Shown piece by piece: positions 1 through 6,912 of a stretch of DNA of 13,368 bases; positions within the stretch are counted from its first letter, which is position 1, and each line of letters starts with the position of its first letter. The position numbers and the translations under genes are program-made. Below the pieces are notes generated by a model. It was not told the DNA's origin. It saw only the letters and a program-made list of their open reading frames with translations, and ran no database searches. The DNA is taken from contig JBILHQ010000175.1 of the NCBI GenBank assembly GCA_044350415.1, positions 1 through 13,368 on the forward strand, in the 5' to 3' direction. The stretch comes from M3007 sp044350415. Its GTDB lineage: Bacteria > Bacteroidota > Bacteroidia > Chitinophagales > Saprospiraceae.

Positions 1-29
1 GCAACCAGGGAATCTCGTGTTCCTGTCAT

Positions 30-78
30 AGCGTGTATGCTTTAAGGTGTGGTAACCCAAACATACACGCTTTTTTTT
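30..78 (+). terminator. Rho-independent terminator
   Basis: The arm AGCGTGTATG (30-39) pairs perfectly with CATACACGCT (62-71) across a 22-nt loop and runs into eight T residues. This is a textbook intrinsic terminator for plus-strand transcription. It presumably ends a transcript from a gene left of the window, since no gene is visible between 1 and 30. There is no T-run on the other side, so it would not work well on the minus strand. Confidence 0.75.
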
Positions 79-132
79 ATTTTATCTTACTAATTCGCCT
101 CTGGCGGATTCTTTCACGAACCATTGTCAAAT

Positions 133-252
133 AGAACTGCCCTTTCCATTTTACCATGCCCCAGAGCTAAAGTTAAAGTGGGGAAGTGCATGCTACCCAC
201 GTGACCGGGTGGAATGAAAGCGCCGCCGGTCGTCTCGGCTCCGCTCGACGAC
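133..252 (+). repeat. Dispersed repeat, copy A
   Basis: About 100 bp starting AGAACTGCC is closely repeated at 362-463 (copy B). Both copies contain GTTAAAGTGG, GTGCATGCTACCCACGTGAC and then GAATGAAAG(C/T)GCCGCCGG. In copy A the 18-bp core GTCTCGGCTCCGCTCGAC (232-249) follows. It is flanked by GGTC and GACC, so it can fold as a hairpin. The core is the reverse complement of the core at the same place in copy B. A short open frame crosses this DNA, but it shows no family resemblance and I treat the region as non-coding. From 253 to 361, between the copies, I see nothing recognisable. Confidence 0.7.
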
Positions 253-361
253 CTAACATCTTCAGTATCTGCCCTGTTTTAATGGTTATGAATCGCTCCT
301 TCTTTTGTCAGCGCCTTTGTACTACATTGAAATTCCTACTCCATGACGGAGGCCGTAAAGA

Positions 362-501
362 AGAACTGCCTTTCCCATTTTGCATGGGCCAGGGCTATAG
401 TTAAAGTGGGGGAGTGCATGCTACCCACGTGACCGGGCGGGAATGAAAGTGCCGCCGGTCGTCGAGCGGAGCCGAGACGCCCGGCGGCACTTTCATTCCG
501 C
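362..501 (+). repeat. Dispersed repeat, copy B, with long inverted repeat
   Basis: This is the second copy of the element at 133. It ends in a perfect 19-bp inverted repeat: GGAATGAAAGTGCCGCCGG (440-458) and its exact complement (481-499), enclosing the core GTCGAGCGGAGCCGAGAC (461-478). The right arm contains the stop codon of the PIN-domain gene, so the mRNA of that gene would end in a very stable GC-rich hairpin. There is no T-run, so it resembles a REP/MITE-like hairpin that may stabilise or end the transcript rather than a classical terminator. Confidence 0.7.
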
Positions 502-903
502 ATCAAAAACCTTCCGGAATTCTTCCACTTTAATTACATTAACTTTAGGGAACGGAATTTTCTTCAAAACTTTAAAATGGCGATCTTCGCTAACGAGATA
601 CTTTGCATCGGCAGCTACTGCACAATCAACAAATTTATTATCATCCGGATCAGCAATAATAAGTGACCAACGAAACCACGTTGTCACCAGTTCAACATTT
701 GGGGCATTTACTAACACTTGCATCAGATCATTAGACGCAGCAGTACCCATTTCGCGGGAAATAATTTCTTCATATTCAGCCATAATTTTTGTAGTAACAC
801 AAAGACTGAAATCCTCATTGAGGAACCGCTCGAAAATCCAAAAATCCGCAGAGTTCGGAGAAAGGCACGTCAAAAGGACATTTGTATCGAGGACTATCTT
901 CAC
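493..903 (-). CDS. PIN-domain toxin-like ribonuclease (VapC-like)
   Basis: A protein of about 136 residues from the PIN nuclease superfamily, which are metal-dependent RNases often acting as toxins. The N-terminus MKIVLDTNVLL carries the first catalytic Asp (D6). An acidic pair lies in AEYEEI (about 43-46). DPDDNKFVDCAVAADA (85-100) supplies further acidic residues, and SEDRHF (105-110) is the typical end of the fold. I chose the GTG at 903 because it begins exactly at the PIN core and lies two bases after the stop of the upstream gene. An ATG at 969 would add a non-homologous tail inside that gene. Length and order (small gene first, PIN second) fit a toxin-antitoxin operon; the target RNA is unknown. 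The stop lies in the hairpin of dispersed repeat copy B. Confidence 0.8.
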   Translation of the reverse strand: MKIVLDTNVLLTCLSPNSADFWIFERFLNEDFSLCVTTKIMAEYEEIISREMGTAASNDLMQVLVNAPNVELVTTWFRWSLIIADPDDNKFVDCAVAADAKYLVSEDRHFKVLKKIPFPKVNVIKVEEFRKVFDAE

Positions 904-905
904 AA

Positions 906-1136
906 TTACTTCCGGTAGGGAGTTCTTAAATGTCGTTGTCTTAATTTTTCTGTATCGTTTGCAGTCCAATTATTTTCCTCCCAAACCTCTTTGGCACGGT
1001 GAGTTAATCTATCTGCAAAAAAGCGCACAATATGACGCTTAAATGCCAATAACTCTTCATCACTCATTGGACGAGACAGCACTTTTAGTATTTCTAATTG
1101 CGCCGGAGTGAGTGCGCTATCAGCCATATTAGCCAT
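906..1136 (-). CDS. Small putative antitoxin of the PIN unit
   Basis: A 76-residue, mostly helical, charged protein with no domain I recognise firmly. The segment LTPAQLEILKVLSRPMSDEE followed by a basic C-terminus resembles the short partner proteins found upstream of PIN toxins in Bacteroidota. Its TAA stop is separated from the GTG start of the PIN gene by two bases, so the two are almost certainly co-transcribed and translationally coupled. A second in-frame ATG lies three codons in. A Bacteroidota-type -7 element sits 18 bp upstream. The antitoxin role is inferred from size, order and coupling; no DNA-binding motif is obvious. Confidence 0.6.
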   Translation of the reverse strand: MANMADSALTPAQLEILKVLSRPMSDEELLAFKRHIVRFFADRLTHRAKEVWEENNWTANDTEKLRQRHLRTPYRK

Positions 1137-1153
1137 GGTAGTTATAATTTTTA

Positions 1154-1161
1154 CAAAGATA
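1154..1161 (-). promoter_or_regulatory. Candidate -7 element for the PIN/antitoxin unit
   Basis: On the minus strand this reads TATCTTTG, an exact match to the Bacteroidota -7 consensus TAnnTTTG, 18 bp before the ATG at 1136. A clear -33 TTTG is not evident, so support is partial. Confidence 0.45.
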
Positions 1162-1287
1162 AGACTTCTTCTAATAAAATCCTATTCCATTACCCGCCAA
1201 TTTTTTACCAACTTATTGAGTGTGAGTGATCAGGCAATGGGCTGAATAAGCGTCTAACGGTGGCGACCATACCAGGTTTTATTCCTC

Positions 1288-1344
1288 GCCCGGTCGTCTC
1301 GGCTCCGCTCGACGCCCGGCGGCACTTTCATCCCGCCCGGTCAT
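1288..1344 (-). repeat. Dispersed repeat, copy C
   Basis: On the minus strand this reads TGACCGGGCGGGATGAAAG, then TGCCGCCGG, then the core GTCGAGCGGAGCCGAGAC (1313-1296), then GACCGGGCG. It matches the arm and core of copies A and B but lacks their upstream 80 bp. It lies directly beside the CRISPR array, in the place of a leader. Confidence 0.65.
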
Positions 1345-1402
1345 GCTGGCTGTCCTTACAGGATGACACTGGCAATTACAGGATTCATTGTCACCCTGCT
1401 AA

Positions 1403-2684
1403 GGGTCAATCCTCATCATGCTGGCGAATGGCTGGAAAGTGTATGATTGCCAATGGTGCCAATCCAAATGGTGCCCTGTTTCAATCCTCATCATGCTGGC
1501 GAGTGGCTGGAAAGCTGGTGATGAAAACGAGAAGCTGCGCGAACGCTTGCGGTTTCAATCCTCATCATGCTGGCGAATGGCTGGAAAGCCAACAAGCATT
1601 TTCTGTACAGAATTTTCCACAACCTGTTTCAATCCTCATCATGCTGGCGAATGGCTGGAAAGCAATGCAGGATTCGGTGGTGTGTGCCAATGCATATCGC
1701 GTTTCAATCCTCATCATGCTGGCGAATGGCTGGAAAGTTCATGAATCGTGCACACGATATCATGGAGCGCATGGTTTCAATCCTCATCATGCTGGCGAAT
1801 GGTTGATAGCGCATCAAAGTGTGATGTTGACGGACAAGAACTAAAGTTTCAATCCTCATCATGCTGGCGAATGGCTGGAAAGTTGGTCAACATGTCTATT
1901 ACTCGTTGAATTATGAAAAGGTTTCAATCCTCATCATGCTGGCGAGTGGCTGGAAAGTTGACTCCCTGCTTCGTATTGGCATTGCGGAACATGTGTTTTA
2001 ATCCTCATCATGCTGGCGAATGGTTGAAAGGCCATTACCCAAATCCTGCTTTCTTCTAAGCAGAAAGTTTCAATCCTCATCATGCTGGCGAATGGCTGGA
2101 AAGTAGAAGAAATGTGTGCACTTATGCCTTGGCTTAAGTGGTTTCAATCCTCATCATGCTGGCGAATGGCTGGAAAGATTACTTTTTTGCGAAAACAGGA
2201 TTCATTTCTTGCGAGTTTCAATCCTCATCATGCTGGCGAATGGCTGGAAAGCGGAAACGTTGAATTGCATTCCTGATACCATTTGGGTGTTTCAATCCTC
2301 ATCATGCTGGCGAATGGCTGGAAAGCGGACCCAATACCATTTTATGGACCGGTTCGTCGTAGTTTCAATCCTCATCATGCTGGCGAACGGCTGGAAAGTG
2401 GGTACACATAAGTGAAAATTTCACCAGTACGGGGTTTCAATCCTCATCATGCTGGCGAATGGCTGGAAAGACGACGTACGATTTTCTTCTCGACCCGCTA
2501 TGGTGGTTTCAATCCTCATCATGCTGGCGAATGGCTGGAAAGCTTATTTTTTCTCTACAAAGTTCAACTTTGAGCCGTTTCAATCCTCATCGTGCTGGCG
2601 AATGGCTGAAAGTGACGGAACGGTCTGCCGCTTCACTGCTATGGAGAGTTGCATTCCTCAGCATGCTGGTGAATGGCTGAATAA
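1403..2684 (+). CRISPR. CRISPR array, 18 repeats, 17 spacers
   Basis: The 37-bp repeat starts GTTTCAATCC, continues TCATCATGCTGGCGAAT and ends GGCTGGAAAG. Starts are at 1403, 1478, 1552, 1626, 1701, 1774, 1846, 1921, 1995, 2067, 2141, 2215, 2289, 2362, 2434, 2506, 2577 and 2648. Spacers are 34-38 nt and all differ. The repeat has almost no internal palindrome, as is common for type III. Plus-strand orientation is inferred from the GTTTC 5' end and from the decayed final repeat; the crRNA 5' tag would then be CTGGAAAG. Variants: the first repeat begins GGGTC; copies 2 and 8 have GAGTGG; copy 14 has GAACGG; copy 6 ends GGTTGATAGC; copies 9 and 17 are 36 bp, each lacking one G. Short open frames through the array are artefacts. 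Processing is expected from the Cas6 at 12113-12796. Confidence 0.97.
2648..2684 (+). repeat. Degenerate terminal CRISPR repeat
   Basis: The last unit aligns over all 37 positions with the repeat consensus but has seven substitutions (GTTGCATTCC at the 5' end, GGCTGAATAA at the 3' end). Decay at this end marks the trailer side, which places the leader at the 1403 side. Confidence 0.85.
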
Positions 2685-2731
2685 AATCACAAAATGTCAA
2701 TGAACAGCAATGCAAAAATAATACAAATCAA

Positions 2732-3403
2732 TTAATCATGCATCTCAGGTCTGTAATACTTCCGGTATTCCAATAACTCCCGCAAACGGCCATGCACCGT
2801 AATAAAACTGTTAGCATTAGCCGAACGATCAAAAAAGGACTTATAGGCCTTGCTATCGCTAAAAGGGTTTTCTTGCCCCACATATAAAAGATTAGCTTCT
2901 GGTAATTCTTTGGCATATCGTACCATTTCACCGAAGTTCATCCCTGCACAAGAATCTCCAAGATCATCAAGTATCAACACATCTGGTGATTGAAATTCTG
3001 TTGGAATCTTCTCTCCATAATTGATAACAAATCTATTGGAAAAATCAGCCTCTGAAAATAGGCTATGCCATCGTAATGAATTATCTTTACAAGTCAAAAT
3101 TAGTATACAATCATGAATTCGCTTCAACATTGATACATCATCTGATTGGATCGAGCTCAAATATTTAAGAATGGCCGCTCGAGTTTTACTTAACCCTAAA
3201 AAGTAATCACTGGAGGAAATCTGTTCTTCCATCCAATGGGACAAAATAGAGTTGTGATTGCCTTTAAGGAGAATAAACTCATTATATGCGTTTTTGTCTT
3301 CATTTAAAGACTCTTCCAGTAATGAGAAACATTTTAATATATTATTTTCAGAAATTGCCTGTTTGCAATCTTTAATTAGATGAGTAAATTTCAGCGTATC
3401 CAT
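2732..3403 (-). CDS. EAD11-like adaptor fused to a Rossmannoid domain
   Basis: A 223-residue cytosolic protein, the last gene of the minus-strand row. Residues about 8-86 are all-helical with the pattern AYNEFILLKGNHNSI, then ISSSDY, then LSKTRAAILKYL. This resembles effector-associated domain 11 (EAD11), an adaptor that recruits partners by like-with-like contacts in Bacteroidota conflict systems. Residues about 96-215 form an alpha/beta unit: strand CILILTC, helix WHSLFSEADF, strand NRFVINYG, strand DVLILDDLGD, helix MVRYAKELPE, strand NLLYVGQENPF, and a final ANANSF-VHGRLRELLEY helix. The same order and a similar ANS-GxL ending appear in the membrane protein at 11329-12009. The start is 11 nt after the TIR gene stop. 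Function is unknown; a signalling or sensing role is inferred. No catalytic residues are evident. The gene is AT-rich compared with csm. Confidence 0.7.
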   Translation of the reverse strand: MDTLKFTHLIKDCKQAISENNILKCFSLLEESLNEDKNAYNEFILLKGNHNSILSHWMEEQISSSDYFLGLSKTRAAILKYLSSIQSDDVSMLKRIHDCILILTCKDNSLRWHSLFSEADFSNRFVINYGEKIPTEFQSPDVLILDDLGDSCAGMNFGEMVRYAKELPEANLLYVGQENPFSDSKAYKSFFDRSANANSFITVHGRLRELLEYRKYYRPEMHD

Positions 3404-3414
3404 ATCATATTTTT

Positions 3415-3891
3415 TTAATTATTTGCATTCCAATTTTCAACTAAAGATCTTATTTCTCGAGCAATTTTTAAATATGCATCTTCCCGGTCATTAAAATTAG
3501 AAATAAAGTTACCATTATAGTGATCTCTTGGAAGCCCTTGAAATTCCGAAAAAGAAACCCCTAAATCGTCGACTGGTCTCAAATAAATCGGAATTAACTT
3601 TGCGAGTCCACTTTTTTGTCTTTCTATTGCTGCAGGCAATTCATTTTCCCAGATATAACTAGAATTCAAAAAGTCAACCGAAATCAAGAAAAAGACTATT
3701 TCTGAAGTCCTTAGTTTTTCACGAATTAAATCATCCCATTTATCACCCGGCAAGATCATTCTATCATGCCAAATTTTAATTTTTTGCTCTCGTTGCAAAG
3801 AAACTAAAAAAGCGACAAATTCATTCTTATACTTCTCATCTTTGTGAGAGTATGATACAAAAACATTGAGGGGGTAATTTACATTAGGCAT
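3415..3891 (-). CDS. TIR-domain protein, probable NAD-processing effector
   Basis: A 158-residue protein that is essentially a single TIR domain. NVFVSYSHKDEKY (9-21) is the first strand and AA region, WHDRMILPGDKWDD (41-54) is the BB loop, SEIVFFLISVDFLNSSYIW (63-81) follows, and E84 in WENE is at the position of the catalytic Glu of TIR NADases. Many bacterial TIR proteins consume NAD+ or make cyclic ADP-ribose isomers in anti-phage defence, so this is the likeliest enzyme of the accessory module. It lacks a sensor domain, so activation must come from a partner. Its start lies two bases after the stop of the 398-residue gene, and the EAD11 gene follows after 11 nt, giving strong translational coupling. 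TIR effectors fused to CARF are known in type III systems; a free TIR like this is less usual. Confidence 0.85.
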   Translation of the reverse strand: MPNVNYPLNVFVSYSHKDEKYKNEFVAFLVSLQREQKIKIWHDRMILPGDKWDDLIREKLRTSEIVFFLISVDFLNSSYIWENELPAAIERQKSGLAKLIPIYLRPVDDLGVSFSEFQGLPRDHYNGNFISNFNDREDAYLKIAREIRSLVENWNANN

Positions 3892-3893
3892 AA

Positions 3894-5090
3894 TTAATTA
3901 TTTTTATTATTCAAATTTAGGTCTGCATATTCCTCCATCCACTCATCAATCACAAATTTTAATTTTTTAAATATCTCATACCAATCATCCTCGAAAGATC
4001 CATTAGTAATTGCAGTAGCAGGATGCATATTTAAAGGCCGATATTTTGGTCTATTTAAATTTTTGTAAGAATCATATTCGGATTTTCCTACATGAATTAT
4101 ACAACATAGTGACTCATCACGTTCTGCTTGCCGCATTATGGTATCTATAAATTCTAGTTTTTTATTATCATTTAATAAATTATTATTTACCAAAATAATA
4201 AAAATTTGAGTCTTAGCGATTTGTTGTTTAAAAGCTTGAGGTACTAAATGAAACCCTATAGGCGGTTTATTTAAATCAAATAGACTCATCGAGAAATCCC
4301 AATCGGGCCTCCTTAAACGCTTACCAATTTCTTCTTGATAATCAGTTGGGGTGCCATTCCCATAGACTATCATTAATTCAATTGTGGGCTGCTCTAAAAA
4401 CGACACTTCATCTAATCTTAAGGAATTACCACTGTTATGACACATTATTTTTTTCTTATACCTAAATTTAAGATTTACAAGAGTGTCAACATTAAATAGA
4501 TATGATAAGGACTTATCTGAATTTTTGCAAAAATTACAATTGCAGACAGAGAAAATATTAAGTGGTGCCATTTGTTTAATATAGGTATAAATTCGGCTTA
4601 ATAGTGTTCGATGTAAAGACGTTTTCCCATTAACTGAAACCCAAATAGTTCGATCGTCCTTTTCTACAAATGATTCTACATATTTTTCCGAATCTGTATC
4701 ATTATATTCTATGATAATGCCTGTTGGCCATATAAATTTTTTATACATCAAGGTCGCATCCTCATCTTCTACATCCTCATCTACTACATCCTCATCTACT
4801 ACATCCTCATCTACTACATCCTCATCTACTACATCCTCATCTACTACATCCTCATCTACTACATCCTCATCTACTACATCCTCATCTACTACATCCTCAT
4901 CTACTAAAACAGTTGATTCTTTTGCATATATTTTCCAATCGTTTATAAACACAAAAAAATCTATTTCAGTCAATAATTCTATCTTCACAATGAGGTTTTG
5001 ATCATAATCCCAATAAAAATCTGGTCTGGCGAGAAATTCCTCGTCGGAATGAATAAAACCTACATCATTTATTGGGTTCCCTCCAGCCAT
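3894..5090 (-). CDS. COR-C-like / divergent TIR-like protein with acidic repeats
   Basis: A 398-residue protein in four parts. Residues 1-60 are unrecognised. Residues 63-107 are nine copies of VDEDV followed by EDEDA (108-112), a strongly acidic linker. Residues about 113-235 resemble the C-terminal part of bacterial Roco/COR proteins: a WPTGIIIEY strand, an ESFVEKDDRTIWVSV segment, then CNCNFC (183-188) and C217 in KKKIMCHNSG, a possible metal site. Residues about 236-385 look like a TIR fold (IELMIVYG, then FKQQIAKTQIFIILVNNNLL, then FEDDWYEIFKKLKFVIDEW). By hand alignment the catalytic Glu position of the neighbouring TIR is not Glu here, so it may be a non-catalytic partner. The gene starts 16 nt after the csm5 stop, in the same transcription direction. 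It is notably AT-rich. Domain assignments are by eye. Confidence 0.65.
   Translation of the reverse strand: MAGGNPINDVGFIHSDEEFLARPDFYWDYDQNLIVKIELLTEIDFFVFINDWKIYAKESTVLVDEDVVDEDVVDEDVVDEDVVDEDVVDEDVVDEDVVDEDVVDEDVEDEDATLMYKKFIWPTGIIIEYNDTDSEKYVESFVEKDDRTIWVSVNGKTSLHRTLLSRIYTYIKQMAPLNIFSVCNCNFCKNSDKSLSYLFNVDTLVNLKFRYKKKIMCHNSGNSLRLDEVSFLEQPTIELMIVYGNGTPTDYQEEIGKRLRRPDWDFSMSLFDLNKPPIGFHLVPQAFKQQIAKTQIFIILVNNNLLNDNKKLEFIDTIMRQAERDESLCCIIHVGKSEYDSYKNLNRPKYRPLNMHPATAITNGSFEDDWYEIFKKLKFVIDEWMEEYADLNLNNKNN
4756..4905 (-). repeat. In-frame 15-bp tandem repeat in the 398-residue gene
   Basis: Nine perfect copies of ACATCCTCATCTACT (plus strand, 4771-4905) are preceded by one imperfect unit (4756-4770). 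On the coding strand each encodes VDEDV in rotated phase. Since the unit is a multiple of three, copy-number change would alter linker length without breaking the frame. Perfect identity suggests recent expansion by slippage. Confidence 0.95.
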
Positions 5091-5106
5091 ACTTTAGATT
5101 TTAGTG

Positions 5107-6912
5107 CTATTTAAATCTAACAAAATCAGCAATGGTCACTTCTTCTTTCCCTTTAATATTTTTCACCCGAATTATTGCTAATCGACCAACATCCTCAGAT
5201 TTAAACCCCGCCGGATATTTCACATCAATAATAGGCTCGAATCCCTCCCGAATAAAAAGTTTATAACGCCCCGGATTACCTGCTCCTACCAATTCTGCCT
5301 CTAACTCCGTCCCCTGCTTTAGCGTACCGCGCATATACTTGGGGGCAGGTTTAGTATCCGGAACAGGTTCTGAGCGATGTGCTGTGGTCGTTTGGGAAGA
5401 GCTTGTTTGAGTATTAGGATCATCAGCCCATTCCATCCATCCCATAGGCAGAATAGCGCCTGCACGGGTTATTAAACGCCTTGACTTAGGAAATTGATCA
5501 GGATTCGCTCGATAGGTTTCACCAGGTCGACGGTTTTTCCACGCGCTTGGACTGTCACCTATTCCAAATAGTTCCATAATTTCGCTAAACACTGGTTTAT
5601 GAAAAGCCAGGAAATGAATAACGGCTGTAACGCCCTCAAAACCAGTAGCATATCCCATGTGGAGACGTGCACCTTTTGCATTTAACACCGTGGACATTCC
5701 AGTGTCCATCGGTCGGGCCATTCCGCCCCGGTCATGTTTCTGAAAATGGTTGCTCCACCGGGCCAATGCTTCCGCTTGAACTGCGGTAAATCGTTGGCAA
5801 CACTCTATAATATGCTTAACTGCTTTGCCTTCCAACGCCTTCAAATTAGGATCGTAATATTTTGCATTTGTTTTTACCGTATCAAAATCAGTACCATTCA
5901 AGCCAAATAATGTTTTGCATCGCTCCCTCCATCCAATAAAATGGCACTCTTTGCCAACAACAATTCCTTTGTCATTGGTTTGTTTGCTCCTGTGTAAATG
6001 GAGTAGAAGTGGAATATTAACAGCAATATCGAGGTTCAATATATTACCGGGAAGAATTACCTCAGCTGCTGGGGCCTGTCTTTGACGTTGCGCTTCCATC
6101 CCCTGGCCCTTGGGTAGTTTTTTGACTAAATATAAATCTATATTGTCAATCCCGACACTTTCGCCAGATAGCGGAATGTCTGAAACCAACAGGCATTTCA
6201 GCAAGTCATCTTGTGCTTCCCCATCCCGCTGTTTTCCGCGCTCATCGATCATCCCTGAGAAAAAGGCAAGGTATTCTATTCGATCAGCAAATGATTTGCG
6301 GTGCCTTTCGGTATTGAACTTGAATTTTTTTCGCTCTGCATCGGCTTTTTCAAAACGTATTTTTTCCAGTGCATCTTTAAGAATACGCCGCACATCCTCA
6401 TGCGAGGCATGTTCCTCCAAAAAATGATACAGCAATGCCGTCCGAAGGCTCCCTTTAATACTGCTCCCTGGTAAAAAAGGTTGATTGAAGCCGTTTCGTT
6501 GAAACCCCCGAACTTCTTGCTTCTCCGGTTCTCCTTTGGCTACCTGAGGCATGGGCATTACAGGTACCTTTTCTGTCTGCAAAAACGCAATAAATACACG
6601 TTCTTTGCCAATTGTCTTAGCAAATTCATACAGATTGAATGATTTACGAAGGCGCGACAATTCCTGATTATAGTCTCCTCCGCGTGGGTTATTGCGGCGA
6701 TCACGTTCAGCATTGTCAATTTTAAAAGTCAGGTCTGTTGACCAACTAACAAAACGTTCAGCAATATCACCACCCGTATTTTCAAGAAATTTTTCAAATA
6801 TGCGCTGCGAAACCCTATAAAAAAGACCTTCATGAACTACATAATCAAAAGAGTGTAGCGTAGAGCCATCACCTACATGAAGGGGGGTGAGTGTTCGAAA
6901 AGAATATTTCAT
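5107..6912 (-). CDS. csm5: Type III-A CRISPR RAMP protein Csm5
   Basis: A Csm5-type RAMP subunit that caps the crRNA 3' end of the Csm complex. The N-terminus FRTLTPLHVGDGS is typical of the first RRM. PGSSIKG (148-154) is the glycine-rich RAMP motif, and MGYATGFEG (419-427) is a conserved Csm5 segment. At 601 residues it is much longer than the usual 350-400. There are charged inserts (about 60-140 and 170-235). After a low-complexity Ser/Thr/Pro linker (about 498-526) comes a 74-residue beta-rich tail (528-601: GTLKQGTELEAELVG, then GRLAIIRVKNIKGKEEVTI) that looks like an OB-fold-type nucleic-acid-binding domain. The start overlaps the csm4 stop by four bases (ATGA), so the two are translationally coupled. 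The family call is firm; the OB-fold is an inference from the strand pattern. Confidence 0.9.
   Translation of the reverse strand: MKYSFRTLTPLHVGDGSTLHSFDYVVHEGLFYRVSQRIFEKFLENTGGDIAERFVSWSTDLTFKIDNAERDRRNNPRGGDYNQELSRLRKSFNLYEFAKTIGKERVFIAFLQTEKVPVMPMPQVAKGEPEKQEVRGFQRNGFNQPFLPGSSIKGSLRTALLYHFLEEHASHEDVRRILKDALEKIRFEKADAERKKFKFNTERHRKSFADRIEYLAFFSGMIDERGKQRDGEAQDDLLKCLLVSDIPLSGESVGIDNIDLYLVKKLPKGQGMEAQRQRQAPAAEVILPGNILNLDIAVNIPLLLHLHRSKQTNDKGIVVGKECHFIGWRERCKTLFGLNGTDFDTVKTNAKYYDPNLKALEGKAVKHIIECCQRFTAVQAEALARWSNHFQKHDRGGMARPMDTGMSTVLNAKGARLHMGYATGFEGVTAVIHFLAFHKPVFSEIMELFGIGDSPSAWKNRRPGETYRANPDQFPKSRRLITRAGAILPMGWMEWADDPNTQTSSSQTTTAHRSEPVPDTKPAPKYMRGTLKQGTELEAELVGAGNPGRYKLFIREGFEPIIDVKYPAGFKSEDVGRLAIIRVKNIKGKEEVTIADFVRFK

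Larger units (their letters stand above)
1137..1402. other. Intergenic region and expected CRISPR leader
   Basis: No gene is visible here. The left end holds the presumed promoter of the PIN unit. The middle (about 1165-1287) shows nothing I can name. Positions 1288-1344 are dispersed repeat copy C. The last 60 bases before the first CRISPR repeat are not the AT-rich tract usual for a leader. The stretch TCATGCTGGC at about 1341-1350 is identical to ten bases inside the CRISPR repeat. This may be coincidence or a trace of rearrangement. Confidence 0.45.

Noticed and set aside
133..501. Dispersed repeats as an insertion sequence
   Set aside because: No transposase frame or clear terminal repeats with target duplication are visible; only non-coding copies are present.
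443..1042. Long open frame on the plus strand opposite the PIN/antitoxin genes
   Set aside because: It crosses the dispersed-repeat hairpin and is antisense to a PIN domain with clear catalytic motifs; its product shows no family resemblance.
2067..2684. Small palindromes inside spacers (for example AAAGTTCAACTTT near 2559)
   Set aside because: Spacers come from foreign DNA; short palindromes there are expected by chance and need no function in this locus.
1260..2703. Several open frames through the CRISPR array
   Set aside because: They encode recurring LANGWK/FNPHHAGEW strings, which are just the repeat translated in different frames.
4711..5001. Serine/threonine-rich open frame on the plus strand
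   Set aside because: It is the reverse side of the 15-bp tandem repeat inside a longer minus-strand gene with domain structure.
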